NCBI RefSeq assembly: GCF_003001955.1
Contig: NZ_PVNH01000002.1
Location: 372,001-436,000 of the forward strand
Direction: 5' to 3'
DNA length: 64,000 nucleotides
DNA from: Prauserella shujinwangii
GTDB lineage: Bacteria; Actinomycetota; Actinomycetes; Mycobacteriales; Pseudonocardiaceae
Below the pieces are notes generated by a model. That model was not told the DNA's origin. It worked only from the letters and a program-made list of their open reading frames with translations, and made no database searches. Position numbers and translations under genes: made by a program. Position 1 is the first letter of the stretch; every line of letters starts with the position of its first letter. Shown piece by piece: positions 1-8,636 of the stretch.

Positions 1-543
1 GCCGACGAAGTACGGCGCCCGACCGGTCGCCTTCTCGATCAGGGCCGCGATCGAGCCGGTCGCGGGCAGCACGCCCTCGCGGCTCGGGCCGGTCGCGTCG
101 GGGTTGGTCGCGATGAACCGGGCACCGCCCTGGATGAGCCGGATGGCCCTGGTGATCGCGGTGAAGCTGTACGTCCGGGTCTCACCGAGCACGACGTAGT
201 CCGGGTCACGGTCGGTGAGGACGTAACCGGCCTCGTGCAGCGCCGTGGTCAGCCCGGCCTCCCCGATCACGAACGCCGAGCCGTTCGGGCGCTGGGAGTC
301 GAGGAACTTCGCGGTGGCCAGCGCGGAGGTCCAGATGGCCTCCTCCGGCACGTCCAGGCCGCTCGCGAGCAGCCTGGCCCGCAGGTCGCGAGGGGTGTAG
401 ATGGAGTTGTTGGTCAGCACGAGGAAGCTGGTGCCGTTCGACCTCAGCTCGGCGAGGAACTCGTCCGCGCCCGGAATCATGTGCTCTTCCTGCACGAGCA
501 CGCCGTCCATGTCGGTCAGGTAGCTCCACCGCTGATCGCTCAT
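1..543 (-). CDS. HAD-superfamily (NagD-like) hydrolase, 3' end missing
   Basis: The gene begins at the ATG at 541-543 and runs off the left edge, so only the first 181 residues are visible. The N-terminus carries the HAD motif I nucleophile segment LTDMDGVLV (D-x-D), followed about 35 residues later by the motif II segment FLVLTNNS. This spacing and the text around it are typical of the HAD-IIA (NagD / p-nitrophenylphosphatase) subfamily, cytosolic phosphatases acting on small phosphorylated metabolites such as sugar phosphates or nucleotides. Motifs III and IV would lie outside the window. Substrate cannot be inferred. It lies 10 bp from the stop of modC on the same strand and could be the last gene of the mod operon, though nothing functional suggests this. 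Confidence 0.85.
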   Translation of the reverse strand, partial: MSDQRWSYLTDMDGVLVQEEHMIPGADEFLAELRSNGTSFLVLTNNSIYTPRDLRARLLASGLDVPEEAIWTSALATAKFLDSQRPNGSAFVIGEAGLTTALHEAGYVLTDRDPDYVVLGETRTYSFTAITRAIRLIQGGARFIATNPDATGPSREGVLPATGSIAALIEKATGRAPYFVG

Positions 544-553
544 GGGGCAGAGC

Positions 554-1651
554 CTATTGGCTCGGAGCCGGGTGGATGGCCACCGCGGTCGCCTTCACCG
601 CGAGCCGGACCGGCGTCCCCGGTTCCAGCCCCAGCTCCGCGACGGCCGACGGCGTGAGGTCCGCGGTGACCCCCTCGGCCCAGTCCTCGCCGTCGACGGC
701 CCGCAGCCGCACGACGGCCCCGTGCGGCTCCAGCCCGCCCACCACGGCGCCGACCGTGTTGCGGGGACTGCCTTTCGGCGGCGCGCCCGCCGGGTGCACG
801 GCGACCGCGCCGGGCGCGAAGACGGCGACGGCGGGCTCCCCCGGCACCACGTCCGGCGCGGGCAGCCCGCTGACGTGCCCACCGCCCCGGGTGCGCAGAC
901 CGTCCGCGGTCGCCGTGCCCGGCACCAGGTTGAGCCCGGCGATCCGGGCGGTGAACGGGTTGCGCGGCGCACCGAGCACCTGCCGCGTCGGCCCGCGCTC
1001 GACCACCCGGCCCCGCGCGAGCACCACGACGTGGTCGGCCAGCGCGAGCGCGTCCAGCGGGTCGTGCGTGACGAGCACGGTCGCCCGCTCCGGCTCCCGC
1101 GCCCCGAGCACCCTGCGCAACAGGCCGCGGACGGCGGGAGCGGCGTCGACGTCGAGCGCCGCGAGCGGCTCGTCGAGCAGCAGCAGCGCGGGGTCCCCGG
1201 CGAGCGCCCTGGCCACGGCGACGCGCTGCGCCTGCCCTCCGGAAAGCTGGCCCGGCCTGCGCCCGGCGAGCCCCACGGCGTCCACTTCGGTCAGCCAGCG
1301 CAGCGCGACCTCCCGCGCGGCCGCCTTCGAGGCACCGCGCGCACGGGGCGAGAACGCCACGTTGTCCAGCACGGACAGGTGCGGGAACAGCAGCGCGTCC
1401 TGGGCGAGCAGGCCCACGCTCCTGGCGTGCGGCGGCACGTGCACGCGGGGGGCGGAGGTCAGGGTGCGGCCGCGCAGCGTGATCGTGCCCCGGTCGGGAA
1501 GATGCAGGCCGGCGAGGCAGCCGAGCAACGTGGACTTGCCGGAACCGTTGGGGCCGAGCACCGCCAGGACCGACCCCGCGGGCACGTCGAAGCGCACGTC
1601 GAGGGCGAACTCGCCGCGCCGCGCGGTCAGATCGGCGTGCAGGCTCGTCAC
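554..1651 (-). CDS. modC: Molybdate ABC transporter ATP-binding protein ModC
   Basis: 365 residues, GTG start chosen because it overlaps the modB stop as GTGA. The protein has a complete ABC ATPase domain: Walker [10 protein letters not shown] near residue 30, signature LSGGQAQR, Walker [12 protein letters not shown], and the switch histidine in [10 protein letters not shown]. The C-terminal third is a TOBE/Mop-type module, as in ModC and related oxyanion importers, where it binds substrate oxyanion and tunes ATPase activity. It would power molybdate (or tungstate) import through ModB. Position after modA and modB, each gene overlapping the next, supports the assignment. Sulfate is a theoretical alternative, but the TOBE regulator and Moco genes next door favour molybdate. 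Confidence 0.93.
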   Translation of the reverse strand: MTSLHADLTARRGEFALDVRFDVPAGSVLAVLGPNGSGKSTLLGCLAGLHLPDRGTITLRGRTLTSAPRVHVPPHARSVGLLAQDALLFPHLSVLDNVAFSPRARGASKAAAREVALRWLTEVDAVGLAGRRPGQLSGGQAQRVAVARALAGDPALLLLDEPLAALDVDAAPAVRGLLRRVLGAREPERATVLVTHDPLDALALADHVVVLARGRVVERGPTRQVLGAPRNPFTARIAGLNLVPGTATADGLRTRGGGHVSGLPAPDVVPGEPAVAVFAPGAVAVHPAGAPPKGSPRNTVGAVVGGLEPHGAVVRLRAVDGEDWAEGVTADLTPSAVAELGLEPGTPVRLAVKATAVAIHPAPSQ

Positions 1652-2439
1652 CGGATCCCCTCCAGCGCCCTCGGCCGCGCCACGACGATCACCAGCACGG
1701 CGACCACCACCAGCAGCAGCGCGAGCGCGATCGCACTGTCCACGTCGGTCTCCGCCTGGTTGTAGACCGCCAGCGGCAGGGTGCGGGTGACGTCCTGCAA
1801 GCTGCCCGCGAACGTGATGGTGGCGCCGAACTCGCCGAGCGCCCGCGCGAAGCTCAGCACCGCGCCCGAGCCGAGCGCGGGCAGCAGCAGCGGGACGGTG
1901 ACCCGGCGGAACACGGTCCACGGCCGCGCGCCGAGCGTGGCGGCCACGCGCTCGAACCGGTCCCCCGAGCCACGCAGCGCGCCTTCCAGGCTGACGACGA
2001 GGAACGGCATCGCGACGAACGTCTGCGCGATCACGACGGCCGCGGTGGTGAACGGGACTCTGACCCCGGCGACCACGTCGAGCAGGTAGCCGAGGAAGCC
2101 GTTGCGGCCGAGCAGGAACAGCAGCGCCAGCCCGCCGACGACGGGCGGCAGCACGAGCGGCAGCAGCACCACCGCCCGCAGCACCCGCACGCCGCGTCCG
2201 GCCGAGCGCGCCAGCACCACCGCGAGCGGTGTCCCGAGCAGCACGCAGGCCACTGTGGACAAGGCCGCCGTGACGAGGGAGAGCCGCAGGGCGTTCAGCG
2301 CGGCGGCGGAGGTCAGCAGTTCGGGCAGCCGGGCCCAGTCGGCGCGGGCGAGCAGGCCGGCCACGGGCAGGACGACGAGGGCCAGCGCGAGCCCCGCGGG
2401 AATCCAGAGCGCGCGCGGCACTCCCCGGTCAGGGCGCAC
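1648..2439 (-). CDS. modB: Molybdate ABC transporter permease ModB
   Basis: 263 residues. A GTG start at 2439 lies inside the 3' end of modA (11-nt overlap), which removes an unlikely arginine-rich extension present in longer readings. The sequence is very hydrophobic with five to six predicted membrane spans, and contains the cytoplasmic EAA loop (RFERVAATLGARPWTVFRRV, about residue 165) that docks onto the ATPase. This is the usual size and layout for ModB/CysT-type permeases. It forms the membrane channel for molybdate delivered by ModA and driven by ModC; the modC start overlaps its stop by 4 nt, so expression is translationally coupled. Confidence 0.92.
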   Translation of the reverse strand: MRPDRGVPRALWIPAGLALALVVLPVAGLLARADWARLPELLTSAAALNALRLSLVTAALSTVACVLLGTPLAVVLARSAGRGVRVLRAVVLLPLVLPPVVGGLALLFLLGRNGFLGYLLDVVAGVRVPFTTAAVVIAQTFVAMPFLVVSLEGALRGSGDRFERVAATLGARPWTVFRRVTVPLLLPALGSGAVLSFARALGEFGATITFAGSLQDVTRTLPLAVYNQAETDVDSAIALALLLVVVAVLVIVVARPRALEGIR

Positions 2440-3169
2440 CGAAACCGGCCTCGGCGAGTTCCCGCTGCCCGGCCGCGCCGAGCACCAGGTCCCGGAACCG
2501 GCGCGCGAGCGAGGTGTCGGCCGCGTTCCGGAGCACGGCGATCGGGTAGTCGTTGACGGCCTCCCGCGCCTCGGCGAACGGCACCCCGGTGACCCGCTGC
2601 CCGGCCGACCGCACGTCCGTGACATACACCACACCGGCATCGGCCTCGCCGGTCTCGACCTTGGTGAGCACGGCCCGGACGTTCGGCTCCTCGCTGTCCG
2701 GCCGGAGGTCCACGCCGGTCGCCCGCTCGACCTCGCGCGTCGCCGCGCCGCAGGGCACCTGCGGCGCGCACGTGACGAGGGTCAGCCCGCGATCGGCGAG
2801 GTCGGCGAAGGAGGAGATCCCTCGCGGGTTGCCGGGGGCGACCGCGATGGTCAGCTCGTTGGTGGCGAACGTCGCCGGTTCCCCGTCGACCAGCCCGGCA
2901 TCCGCCACGTCGGCCATCGTGGCCGCGTTCGCCGAGGCGAACACGTCGGCGGGGGCGCCCTCGCGGATCTGCTGCGCCAGCCTGGTGGAGCCCGCGAGGT
3001 TCAGCCGGACGTCCACCCCGGGATGATCGGCCTCGAACCGCTGCTCGAGCGCGCCGAACACGCCGGTGAGCGAGGAGGCGGCGAAGACGGTGACCGTCCG
3101 TTCGCCGCCGCCACCGCAGGCCGTGGTGAGCAGCACGGCGGCGAGGCAGGCGGCGAGCGGCCGCCTCAT
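2429..3169 (-). CDS. modA: Molybdate-binding lipoprotein ModA
   Basis: 246 residues. The ATG at 3169 overlaps the stop of the upstream regulator (ATGA). The N-terminus is a lipoprotein signal peptide with lipobox LTTAC, so the mature protein should be anchored outside the membrane by its cysteine. The mature part starts TVTVFAASSLTGVF, the characteristic ModA opening in which the serines contact the oxyanion, and continues with LNLAGSTRLAQQI, another ligand-contact segment. It captures molybdate/tungstate and hands it to ModB. Length is normal for the family. Confidence 0.92.
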   Translation of the reverse strand: MRRPLAACLAAVLLTTACGGGGERTVTVFAASSLTGVFGALEQRFEADHPGVDVRLNLAGSTRLAQQIREGAPADVFASANAATMADVADAGLVDGEPATFATNELTIAVAPGNPRGISSFADLADRGLTLVTCAPQVPCGAATREVERATGVDLRPDSEEPNVRAVLTKVETGEADAGVVYVTDVRSAGQRVTGVPFAEAREAVNDYPIAVLRNAADTSLARRFRDLVLGAAGQRELAEAGFGAP

Positions 3170-3570
3170 CGCGTCGCCCCGGGGATCTCCACCACCACCT
3201 GGGTCGCCTTCACGACGGCGACCGCGAGCACGCCGGGCCGCAGGTCGAGCTCCTCGACGGCTTCGGTGCTCATCAGCGACACGATCCGGTTCGGCCCGCA
3301 CTGCAGCTCCACCTTGGCCATCACCCGGTCGGCCACCACGTCGGTGACCAGCCCCACGAAACGGTTGCGCGCGGAGCGGCCGACACCGGACGGGTCGGGA
3401 GCCTCCTCGGCCTGTGCCCGCGCGAAGGCGGCGAGCTCGGCACCGTCGACGATCTTGCGGCCCGAGGCGTCCTCTCCGGCGGCCAGCTGACCGCCCCTGA
3501 CCCAGCGCCGGATCGTGTCGTCACTGACCCCGAGCAACCGGGCGGCTTCCGAAAACCGAAACTGCGGCAT
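3166..3570 (-). CDS. HTH-TOBE molybdate-responsive regulator
   Basis: 134 residues. Residues about 3-45 form an excisionase/MerR-type helix-turn-helix (FRFSEAARLLGVSDDTIRRW); residues about 65-132 form a single TOBE/Mop domain (RNRFVGLVTDVVADRVMAKVEL...), a fold that binds molybdate. The architecture fits a small one-domain-each molybdate sensor rather than classical ModE, which has two Mop domains and a winged helix. It is first gene of the mod operon, its stop overlapping modA, and is divergent from moaA. Its promoter looks leaderless (TAGCCT then 7 nt then ATG) and is flanked by inverted TGCGGA hexamers that could be its own operator. Function as repressor or activator is inferred. Confidence 0.8.
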   Translation of the reverse strand: MPQFRFSEAARLLGVSDDTIRRWVRGGQLAAGEDASGRKIVDGAELAAFARAQAEEAPDPSGVGRSARNRFVGLVTDVVADRVMAKVELQCGPNRIVSLMSTEAVEELDLRPGVLAVAVVKATQVVVEIPGATR

Positions 3571-3571
3571 G

Positions 3572-3599
3572 ATGCGGAGGCTAACTCCGCATCTGCGGA
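3572..3599. promoter_or_regulatory. Candidate operator: three alternating TGCGGA hexamers over a leaderless -10
   Basis: TGCGGA occurs at 3573-3578 and 3594-3599, and its inverse TCCGCA at 3586-3591. The first pair, extended to ATGCGGA/TCCGCAT, has a 7-bp spacer; the second pair has a 2-bp spacer. On the minus strand TAGCCT (3583-3578) sits between the first two, 7 nt before the regulator ATG, so a protein bound here would cover the promoter. A fourth copy, TCCGCA at 3678-3683, lies just upstream of the moaA -10. Binding by the adjacent HTH-TOBE protein is an inference. Confidence 0.5.
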
Positions 3600-3677
3600 A
3601 ACGCCAGGCAAGAAGGGAGCTCCGGCCCCAGAACGCGGGCCGCGTCCGGCTTGGGACGAGGCTCACATCTGTCGCCT

Positions 3678-3697
3678 TCCGCATTAGGCTGGGACCG
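3678..3697 (+). promoter_or_regulatory. Leaderless-type promoter of moaA with hexamer TCCGCA
   Basis: TAGGCT at 3685-3690 matches TANNNT and is followed by exactly 7 nt before the moaA ATG, the geometry expected for a leaderless transcript in actinomycetes. No ribosome-binding site is visible. TCCGCA at 3678-3683 repeats the hexamer found in front of the divergent regulator, suggesting shared control. Confidence 0.5.
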
Positions 3698-4756
3698 ATG
3701 ACAGCCGTACAGCTCGGCATGCCGCGGGTGCCCGGCGGAGCGCCCCGCGAGCCACGCCCGGACAACCCCGCCCTGATCGACACGTTCGGCCGGGTTGCCA
3801 CCGACCTGCGCGTGTCGCTGACGGACCGGTGCAACCTCCGATGTACGTACTGCATGCCCGCCGAAGGCCTGGACTGGATGCCGGACGAGCAGGTGCTCAG
3901 TGACGACGAGCTGGTGCGGCTCATGCGCATCGCCGTCGAACGCCTCGGCGTCACCGACATCCGGCTGACCGGCGGCGAGCCGTTGCTGCGTCCCCGCCTC
4001 GAGGACCTGGTGGCCAGGATCGCCGCACTGCGCCCCCGGCCCCGGCTCTCGATGACCACCAACGCCATCGGCTTCGCCAAGCGCGCCAGGGCGTTCGCCG
4101 AGGCCGGGCTGGACCGCATCAACGTCTCGCTCGACTCCATCGACCCCGAGACGTTCGTCCGGATGACCCGCCGCGACCGGCTCGGCCACGTGCTGGCGGG
4201 GCTCGCCGCCGCCAGGGAGGCCGGCCTCGACCCGGTCAAGATCAACGCGGTGCTGGTGCGCGGGGTCAACGAGCACGAGGCGGCCCCGCTGCTCCGGTTC
4301 GCCCTGGAGCACGGCTACCACCTCCGGTTCATCGAGCAAATGCCGCTCGACGCGCAGCACGGGTGGAACCGCAAGGAGATGATCACCGCCGACGAGATCC
4401 TCGACCTGCTCGGCAGGGAGTTCACGCTGTCTCCCAGCCCGGCCGAGCGGGGCGGCGCGCCTGCGGAGCGGTGGCTGGTGGACGGTGGACCGCACGAAGT
4501 CGGCGTGATCGCGTCGGTGACCCGGCCGTTCTGCGCCGCGTGCGAGCGGACGCGGCTGACGGCGGACGGCGCGATCCGGTCGTGCCTGTTCAGCACCGAC
4601 GAGACCGACCTGAGGGGGCTGCTCCGCGGCGGCGGCAGTGACGAGGAGATCGCGGACGTGTGGCGCGACACGATGTGGGGCAAGCTCGCGGGCCACGAGA
4701 TCAACGAGGCCGGTTTCGCCCAGCCGATCCGGCCGATGAGCGCGATCGGAGGCTGA
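3698..4756 (+). CDS. moaA: GTP 3',8-cyclase MoaA
   Basis: 352 residues. A radical-SAM enzyme performing the first step of molybdenum cofactor synthesis: GTP to 3',8-cyclo-GTP, converted to cPMP with MoaC. The N-terminal cluster motif C-N-L-R-C-T-Y-C is at about residues 45-52 and the C-terminal cluster motif F-C-A-A-C with a later cysteine (SCLF) is at about residues 275-297; LTGGEPLLR is the SAM-binding GGEP motif. The common C-terminal GG is present. The ATG at 3698 is preferred because a -10 lies 7 nt upstream; a start at 3719 is possible. moaD follows after 4 nt. Confidence 0.95.
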   Translation: MTAVQLGMPRVPGGAPREPRPDNPALIDTFGRVATDLRVSLTDRCNLRCTYCMPAEGLDWMPDEQVLSDDELVRLMRIAVERLGVTDIRLTGGEPLLRPRLEDLVARIAALRPRPRLSMTTNAIGFAKRARAFAEAGLDRINVSLDSIDPETFVRMTRRDRLGHVLAGLAAAREAGLDPVKINAVLVRGVNEHEAAPLLRFALEHGYHLRFIEQMPLDAQHGWNRKEMITADEILDLLGREFTLSPSPAERGGAPAERWLVDGGPHEVGVIASVTRPFCAACERTRLTADGAIRSCLFSTDETDLRGLLRGGGSDEEIADVWRDTMWGKLAGHEINEAGFAQPIRPMSAIGG

Positions 4757-4760
4757 GACG

Positions 4761-5066
4761 GTGGGCTCGGTGAGTTCTGGACCCGTGGCGGCCGGGCCGG
4801 GCGAGCAGCATTCGACCACCGTGCTCGTGCGGTACTTCGCGTCCGCGCGCGCGGCGAGCGGGGTCGACGAGGAGCTGGTGCGGCTCCCCGGCGGCGCCTC
4901 CGTGGCCGACGCCGTGGCCGAGCTGCGGCGCCTGCACCCCGGTGACCTGCCACGCATCCTCGAGGCGGCGAGCTTCCTGCTGGACGGGCTGGCCGTGCGG
5001 GACACCGCGCGGGAGCTGCCGGACGGCTCCGAGCTCGACGTGCTGCCCCCGTTCGCGGGAGGCTGA
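4761..5066 (+). CDS. moaD: Molybdopterin synthase small subunit MoaD
   Basis: 101 residues from a GTG 4 nt after moaA. After about 18 residues of dispensable N-terminus, the beta-grasp ubiquitin-like fold begins (TVLVRYFASARAASG) and the protein ends PPFAGG. The C-terminal Gly-Gly is the carrier tail that is adenylated and thiocarboxylated, then donates sulfur to cPMP in the MoaD-MoaE complex. A later GTG near 4770 would also give a functional protein. Its partner MoaE is encoded at 7698-8636, fused to a Mog-like domain. Confidence 0.9.
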   Translation: MGSVSSGPVAAGPGEQHSTTVLVRYFASARAASGVDEELVRLPGGASVADAVAELRRLHPGDLPRILEAASFLLDGLAVRDTARELPDGSELDVLPPFAGG

Positions 5067-5139
5067 ACTTCTCCTTCTGGTGGCCGGCCGGTGAGGCGTT
5101 CTTCACCTGGGGGCCGCCCGGCATGCGCAGGCTTGCCGC

Positions 5140-6018
5140 ATGCCGAACTCGCGCCGCGTTCTCACCGTCCTACTCGGGTTCCTCGCCGTCCTCGGCCTGG
5201 TCAGCGCCCCCGCGTCGGCGACAGGCCGACCCGACTGGCACGTCCGGCCACTGGCCCAGGCCCACGCGCACAACGACTACGAGCACGACCGGCCCCTCCT
5301 CGACGCGCTCGACCACGGGTTCACCAGCGTCGAGGCGGACATCTACCTGGTGGACGGCGAACTGCTCGTCGGGCACGACCTCGTGGACCTCACCCCGGAG
5401 CGCACGCTGGAGGCGCTGTACCTGGAGCCGCTGCGGCGGCGGGTGCTCGCCAACCACGGCCACGTCTACCGCAGGCACGCGGAGCTGCAGTTGCTCGTGG
5501 ACATCAAGAGCGCGGCCGGACCGACGTACGCGGCGCTGGAACAGCGCCTGCGTGACCCGAGGTACTCGTTCCTGTTCACCTCCTACACCGCGGGCAAGGT
5601 CAGGGAGCGGGCCGTCACGGTGGTGCTGTCCGGGAACCGCCCGAGGGACATCCTCGCCGCCCAGCGCAGCAGGCTGGCGTTCTACGACGGCCGGATCGTC
5701 GACCAGAGCGACCTCGGACCCGGCTCCGACGCCCGGCTCACACCGCTGGTGTCGGACAACTGGACGCGGCTGTTCACGTGGACCGGCGTCGGCCCCTTCC
5801 CGGCCGAGGAGCGGGCGCGGCTCGCGGAGATCGTGCGGATCGCGCACGCGGCGCGTCAGCGGGTACGGTTCTGGGCCACGCCCGACACTCCGGGACCGGC
5901 GCGGGAGGCCCTCTGGACCGCGTTGCTGGAGGCGGGCGTCGATCACATCAACACCGATGACCTGGCGGGTCTCGAGGAGTTCCTGAGGGGCTTCCGGGGG
6001 GCCAGGAAAGTCGCCTGA
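5140..6018 (+). CDS. Secreted PLC/GDPD-like phosphodiesterase
   Basis: 292 residues with a clear Sec signal peptide (hydrophobic stretch then APASA cleavage region near residue 28). The mature protein starts with QAHAHNDYEHDRPLLDAL and continues VEADIYLVDGELLVGHD, matching the TIM-barrel phosphatidylinositol-phospholipase C / glycerophosphodiesterase superfamily: HAHND replaces the first catalytic-histidine segment, VEADI carries the metal-binding Glu-x-Asp and GHD the second histidine. It probably cleaves a phosphodiester outside the cell (phospholipid head group or teichoic-acid-like polymer); substrate unknown. It stands alone between moaD and rpf. Confidence 0.75.
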   Translation: MPNSRRVLTVLLGFLAVLGLVSAPASATGRPDWHVRPLAQAHAHNDYEHDRPLLDALDHGFTSVEADIYLVDGELLVGHDLVDLTPERTLEALYLEPLRRRVLANHGHVYRRHAELQLLVDIKSAAGPTYAALEQRLRDPRYSFLFTSYTAGKVRERAVTVVLSGNRPRDILAAQRSRLAFYDGRIVDQSDLGPGSDARLTPLVSDNWTRLFTWTGVGPFPAEERARLAEIVRIAHAARQRVRFWATPDTPGPAREALWTALLEAGVDHINTDDLAGLEEFLRGFRGARKVA

Positions 6019-6117
6019 GAGGGGTGCGTGCGGCCGTCACCAACGGAGCAACACGCCCGAAACCCACGTGACTCAGACCTCACTTTGCGTGAATTATCTC
6101 GAGTAGGAAACGGCTCG

Positions 6118-6174
6118 GTAACGGCACGCTGACCTGCGAAAACACTGGAATCGCGACAGGTTGCGTGCCGTTAC
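6118..6174. terminator. Long perfect hairpin, possible terminator of the phosphodiesterase gene
   Basis: GTAACGGCACGC (6118-6129) is exactly complementary to GCGTGCCGTTAC (6163-6174), and ACCTG/CAGGT inside (6132-6136 / 6157-6161) extends the stem. There is no T-run after it, which is common for actinomycete terminators. It ends where the CRP-type site begins, so it may insulate rpf from upstream transcription. Confidence 0.5.
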
Positions 6175-6190
6175 TGTGATCTAGCTCACG
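6175..6190. promoter_or_regulatory. CRP/GlxR-type cAMP receptor site upstream of rpf
   Basis: TGTGATCTAGCTCACG matches the actinobacterial CRP/GlxR consensus TGTGANNTANNTCACA at every specified base but the last. It lies 264 nt before the rpf start. I recall that mycobacterial rpfA (Rv3676) and corynebacterial rpf2 (GlxR) are controlled by this family, so the position before rpf is meaningful. Activation or repression cannot be told because the start of transcription is not identified. Confidence 0.7.
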
Positions 6191-7119
<929 letters not shown>

Positions 7120-7175
7120 CCTGACCGAAGGTCACCGCTGGCGATCGACACAAGATCGGCCGATCGCGGGTAACC

Positions 7176-7214
7176 AAGGGCCCCACCGCATATCCCCCGG
7201 GCGGTGGGGCCCTT
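7176..7214 (+). terminator. Terminator of rpf
   Basis: AAGGGCCCCACCGC (7176-7189) pairs exactly with GCGGTGGGGCCCTT (7201-7214) across an 11-nt loop, 57 nt after the rpf stop. The 14-bp GC-rich stem, with A residues before and T residues at its end, can terminate in both directions. Confidence 0.85.
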
Positions 7215-7219
7215 GCGCG

Positions 7220-7303
7220 CGTGTCCGCCACCTGCGTCGCCGTGTCCGCCGCTCGTGCACGCGTGTCCGCCATCTGCGTCGCCGTGTCCGCCATCCGTGC
7301 CCA
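7220..7303. repeat. 21-bp tandem repeat, variant A (4 units)
   Basis: Four contiguous 21-bp units begin at 7220, 7241, 7262 and 7283, each opening with CGTGTCCGCC; units 1 and 3 differ at one base (CACC versus CATC). A decayed fifth unit may follow to 7324. There are no spacers. The tract begins 5 bp after the rpf terminator. No gene is credible across 7215-7697; the open frames there are created by the 21-nt (7-codon) periodicity. Confidence 0.75.
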
Positions 7304-7350
7304 CGAGCCGCCCACCCGCGACGGAGCGACGCCGAGTTCCGCGCTCCAGC

Positions 7351-7413
7351 GCGAGTGTCCCGGCCCGGCGTGCGAATGCCCCACTCAAGCGCTGAACGCC
7401 GCACTGGGCGATC
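7351..7413. repeat. 21-bp tandem repeat, degenerate forward units
   Basis: Units at 7351-7371 (starting GCGAGTGTCCCGG) and 7372-7392 (starting GCGAATGCCCCAC) match the pattern GCGARTGCC.. seen at 47058-47141; 7393-7413 reads like the opposite orientation (GAACGCCGCACT). The orientation flips near 7393, giving the tract a head-to-head layout with the array at 7557-7703. The stretch 7414-7556 holds nothing recognisable apart from possible decayed units. Confidence 0.5.
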
Positions 7414-7556
7414 GACATGTCGACACGGCGGCCACCGTCGTACCGAGGGTGAGAGGCACTCAGACGACAGCACAGCCGTCGGCACACGCTGCCGCCTCAC
7501 CGCTACGAGTCACAGCGACACGGACCCGTGGCGCGGTACGCCCGGCTCGCTACGCG

Positions 7557-7703
7557 GCATTCAGGCACCGAAGCGTGGCACCCACGCGCTGGAGCGGGAC
7601 ACTCGCCTGCCTGAGCGCAGCACTCGCGGACCCGAACGCGGCACTCGCGGGTCTGGACGCAGGACTCGCGAGGGGGAGCGGGGGACTCGCGGGCGGGTCA
7701 GGG
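7557..7703 (-). repeat. 21-bp tandem repeat, variant B (7 units, reverse orientation)
   Basis: Seven contiguous 21-bp units begin at 7557, 7578, 7599, 7620, 7641, 7662 and 7683. The best unit, GCACTCGCGGACCCGAACGC with a final G (7620-7640), is on the minus strand the same word found near 47079-47120 (GCGAGTGCYGCGTTCGGG). The last unit runs over the stop codon of the moaB/moaE fusion, so the array directly abuts and slightly enters a gene 3' end. Confidence 0.8.
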
Positions 7704-8636
7704 GGAGTTGACCCACTCGTCGGTGCCGTCGGCGAACTTCTGGTGCTTCCACACCGGCAGCCGGGCCTTCACCTCGTCCACCAGGTCCGCGCACGTCGCG
7801 AACGCCTCGGCGCGGTGGTCCGCCGCGACCGCGCAGGCCAGCGCCACGTCGCCGATCTCGAGCGCCCCGAGCCGGTGGCTCACGGCCACCGCGCGCACGC
7901 CCGCGCGGTGGCCCGCGACCTCGGAAACGACCCTGGCCAGCACGTCCCCGGCCGTCGGGTGCCCCTCGTAGAACAGCGTGCTCACCGTGCGCCCGCCGTC
8001 GTGGTCCCGGACGACCCCGCTGAACGTCACCACCGCGCCCGCACCCCGGTCGTCGACGAGCCGCGCGTGCTCGTCCACCGACAGCTCCGCCTCGGTCACC
8101 TGTGCGAGCGCGATCCGCACCGGCGTGCCCGCGGCACCGTCGGGCTCTCCTTCCCCGTGGCGCGGGTGGTCCTCCCCCGCCAGCTGGCTCACCGCGTGGT
8201 CGAGCACGCCGTCGAGCACGGCGAGGCCGTCGCTGACACCGCCGCGCGACCCCGGCAGGTTGACCACGAGCGTCCGGCCGGCGACCCCGGCGAGGCCCCG
8301 CGACAGGATCGCCGTCGGCACCTTGTCGCTTCCCGCGGCCCGCACCGCGTCCGCCAGCCCCGGCAGCTCGTAGTCCAGCACCGGCGCGGTGGCCTCCGGC
8401 GTGCGGTCCGTCGGCGAGACGCCGGTGCCGCCGGTGGTGACGACGACGTGCACCTCCTCGCCGACGCACCGCCGCAGCGCCCGCCCTACCGGGTCGCCGT
8501 CCTCCACCACGATCGGCTCCGGCACCTCGTAGCCACGCTCGGCGAGCCACGCCGTGATCACCGGCCCGGTGCGGTCGGGGTAGACGCCGTTCGCGGCGCG
8601 GTTGGACGCGACGATGACCCTCGCGGTGCGCTTCAT
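7698..8636 (-). CDS. moaE: MoaB/Mog-like - MoaE fusion protein
   Basis: 312 residues, ATG overlapping the moaC stop (ATGA). Residues about 1-155 are a MoaB/Mog-type molybdopterin adenylyltransferase domain (RVIVASNRAANGVYPDRTG, VVTTGGTGVSPTDRTPEA, LVVNLPGSRGG). Residues about 170-312 are MoaE, the catalytic subunit of molybdopterin synthase (GAVVTFSGVVRDHDGG, SHRLGALEIGD, CADLVDEVKARLPVWKHQKF with the active-site lysines). One polypeptide would therefore supply dithiolene formation (with MoaD) and adenylation of molybdopterin before Mo insertion by MoeA. The end of the gene overlaps a 21-bp repeat unit. Confidence 0.9.
   Translation of the reverse strand: MKRTARVIVASNRAANGVYPDRTGPVITAWLAERGYEVPEPIVVEDGDPVGRALRRCVGEEVHVVVTTGGTGVSPTDRTPEATAPVLDYELPGLADAVRAAGSDKVPTAILSRGLAGVAGRTLVVNLPGSRGGVSDGLAVLDGVLDHAVSQLAGEDHPRHGEGEPDGAAGTPVRIALAQVTEAELSVDEHARLVDDRGAGAVVTFSGVVRDHDGGRTVSTLFYEGHPTAGDVLARVVSEVAGHRAGVRAVAVSHRLGALEIGDVALACAVAADHRAEAFATCADLVDEVKARLPVWKHQKFADGTDEWVNSP

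Noticed and set aside
7220-7703. CRISPR array
   Set aside because: The 21-bp units are contiguous without unique spacers, vary in sequence and flip orientation; no cas genes are near.
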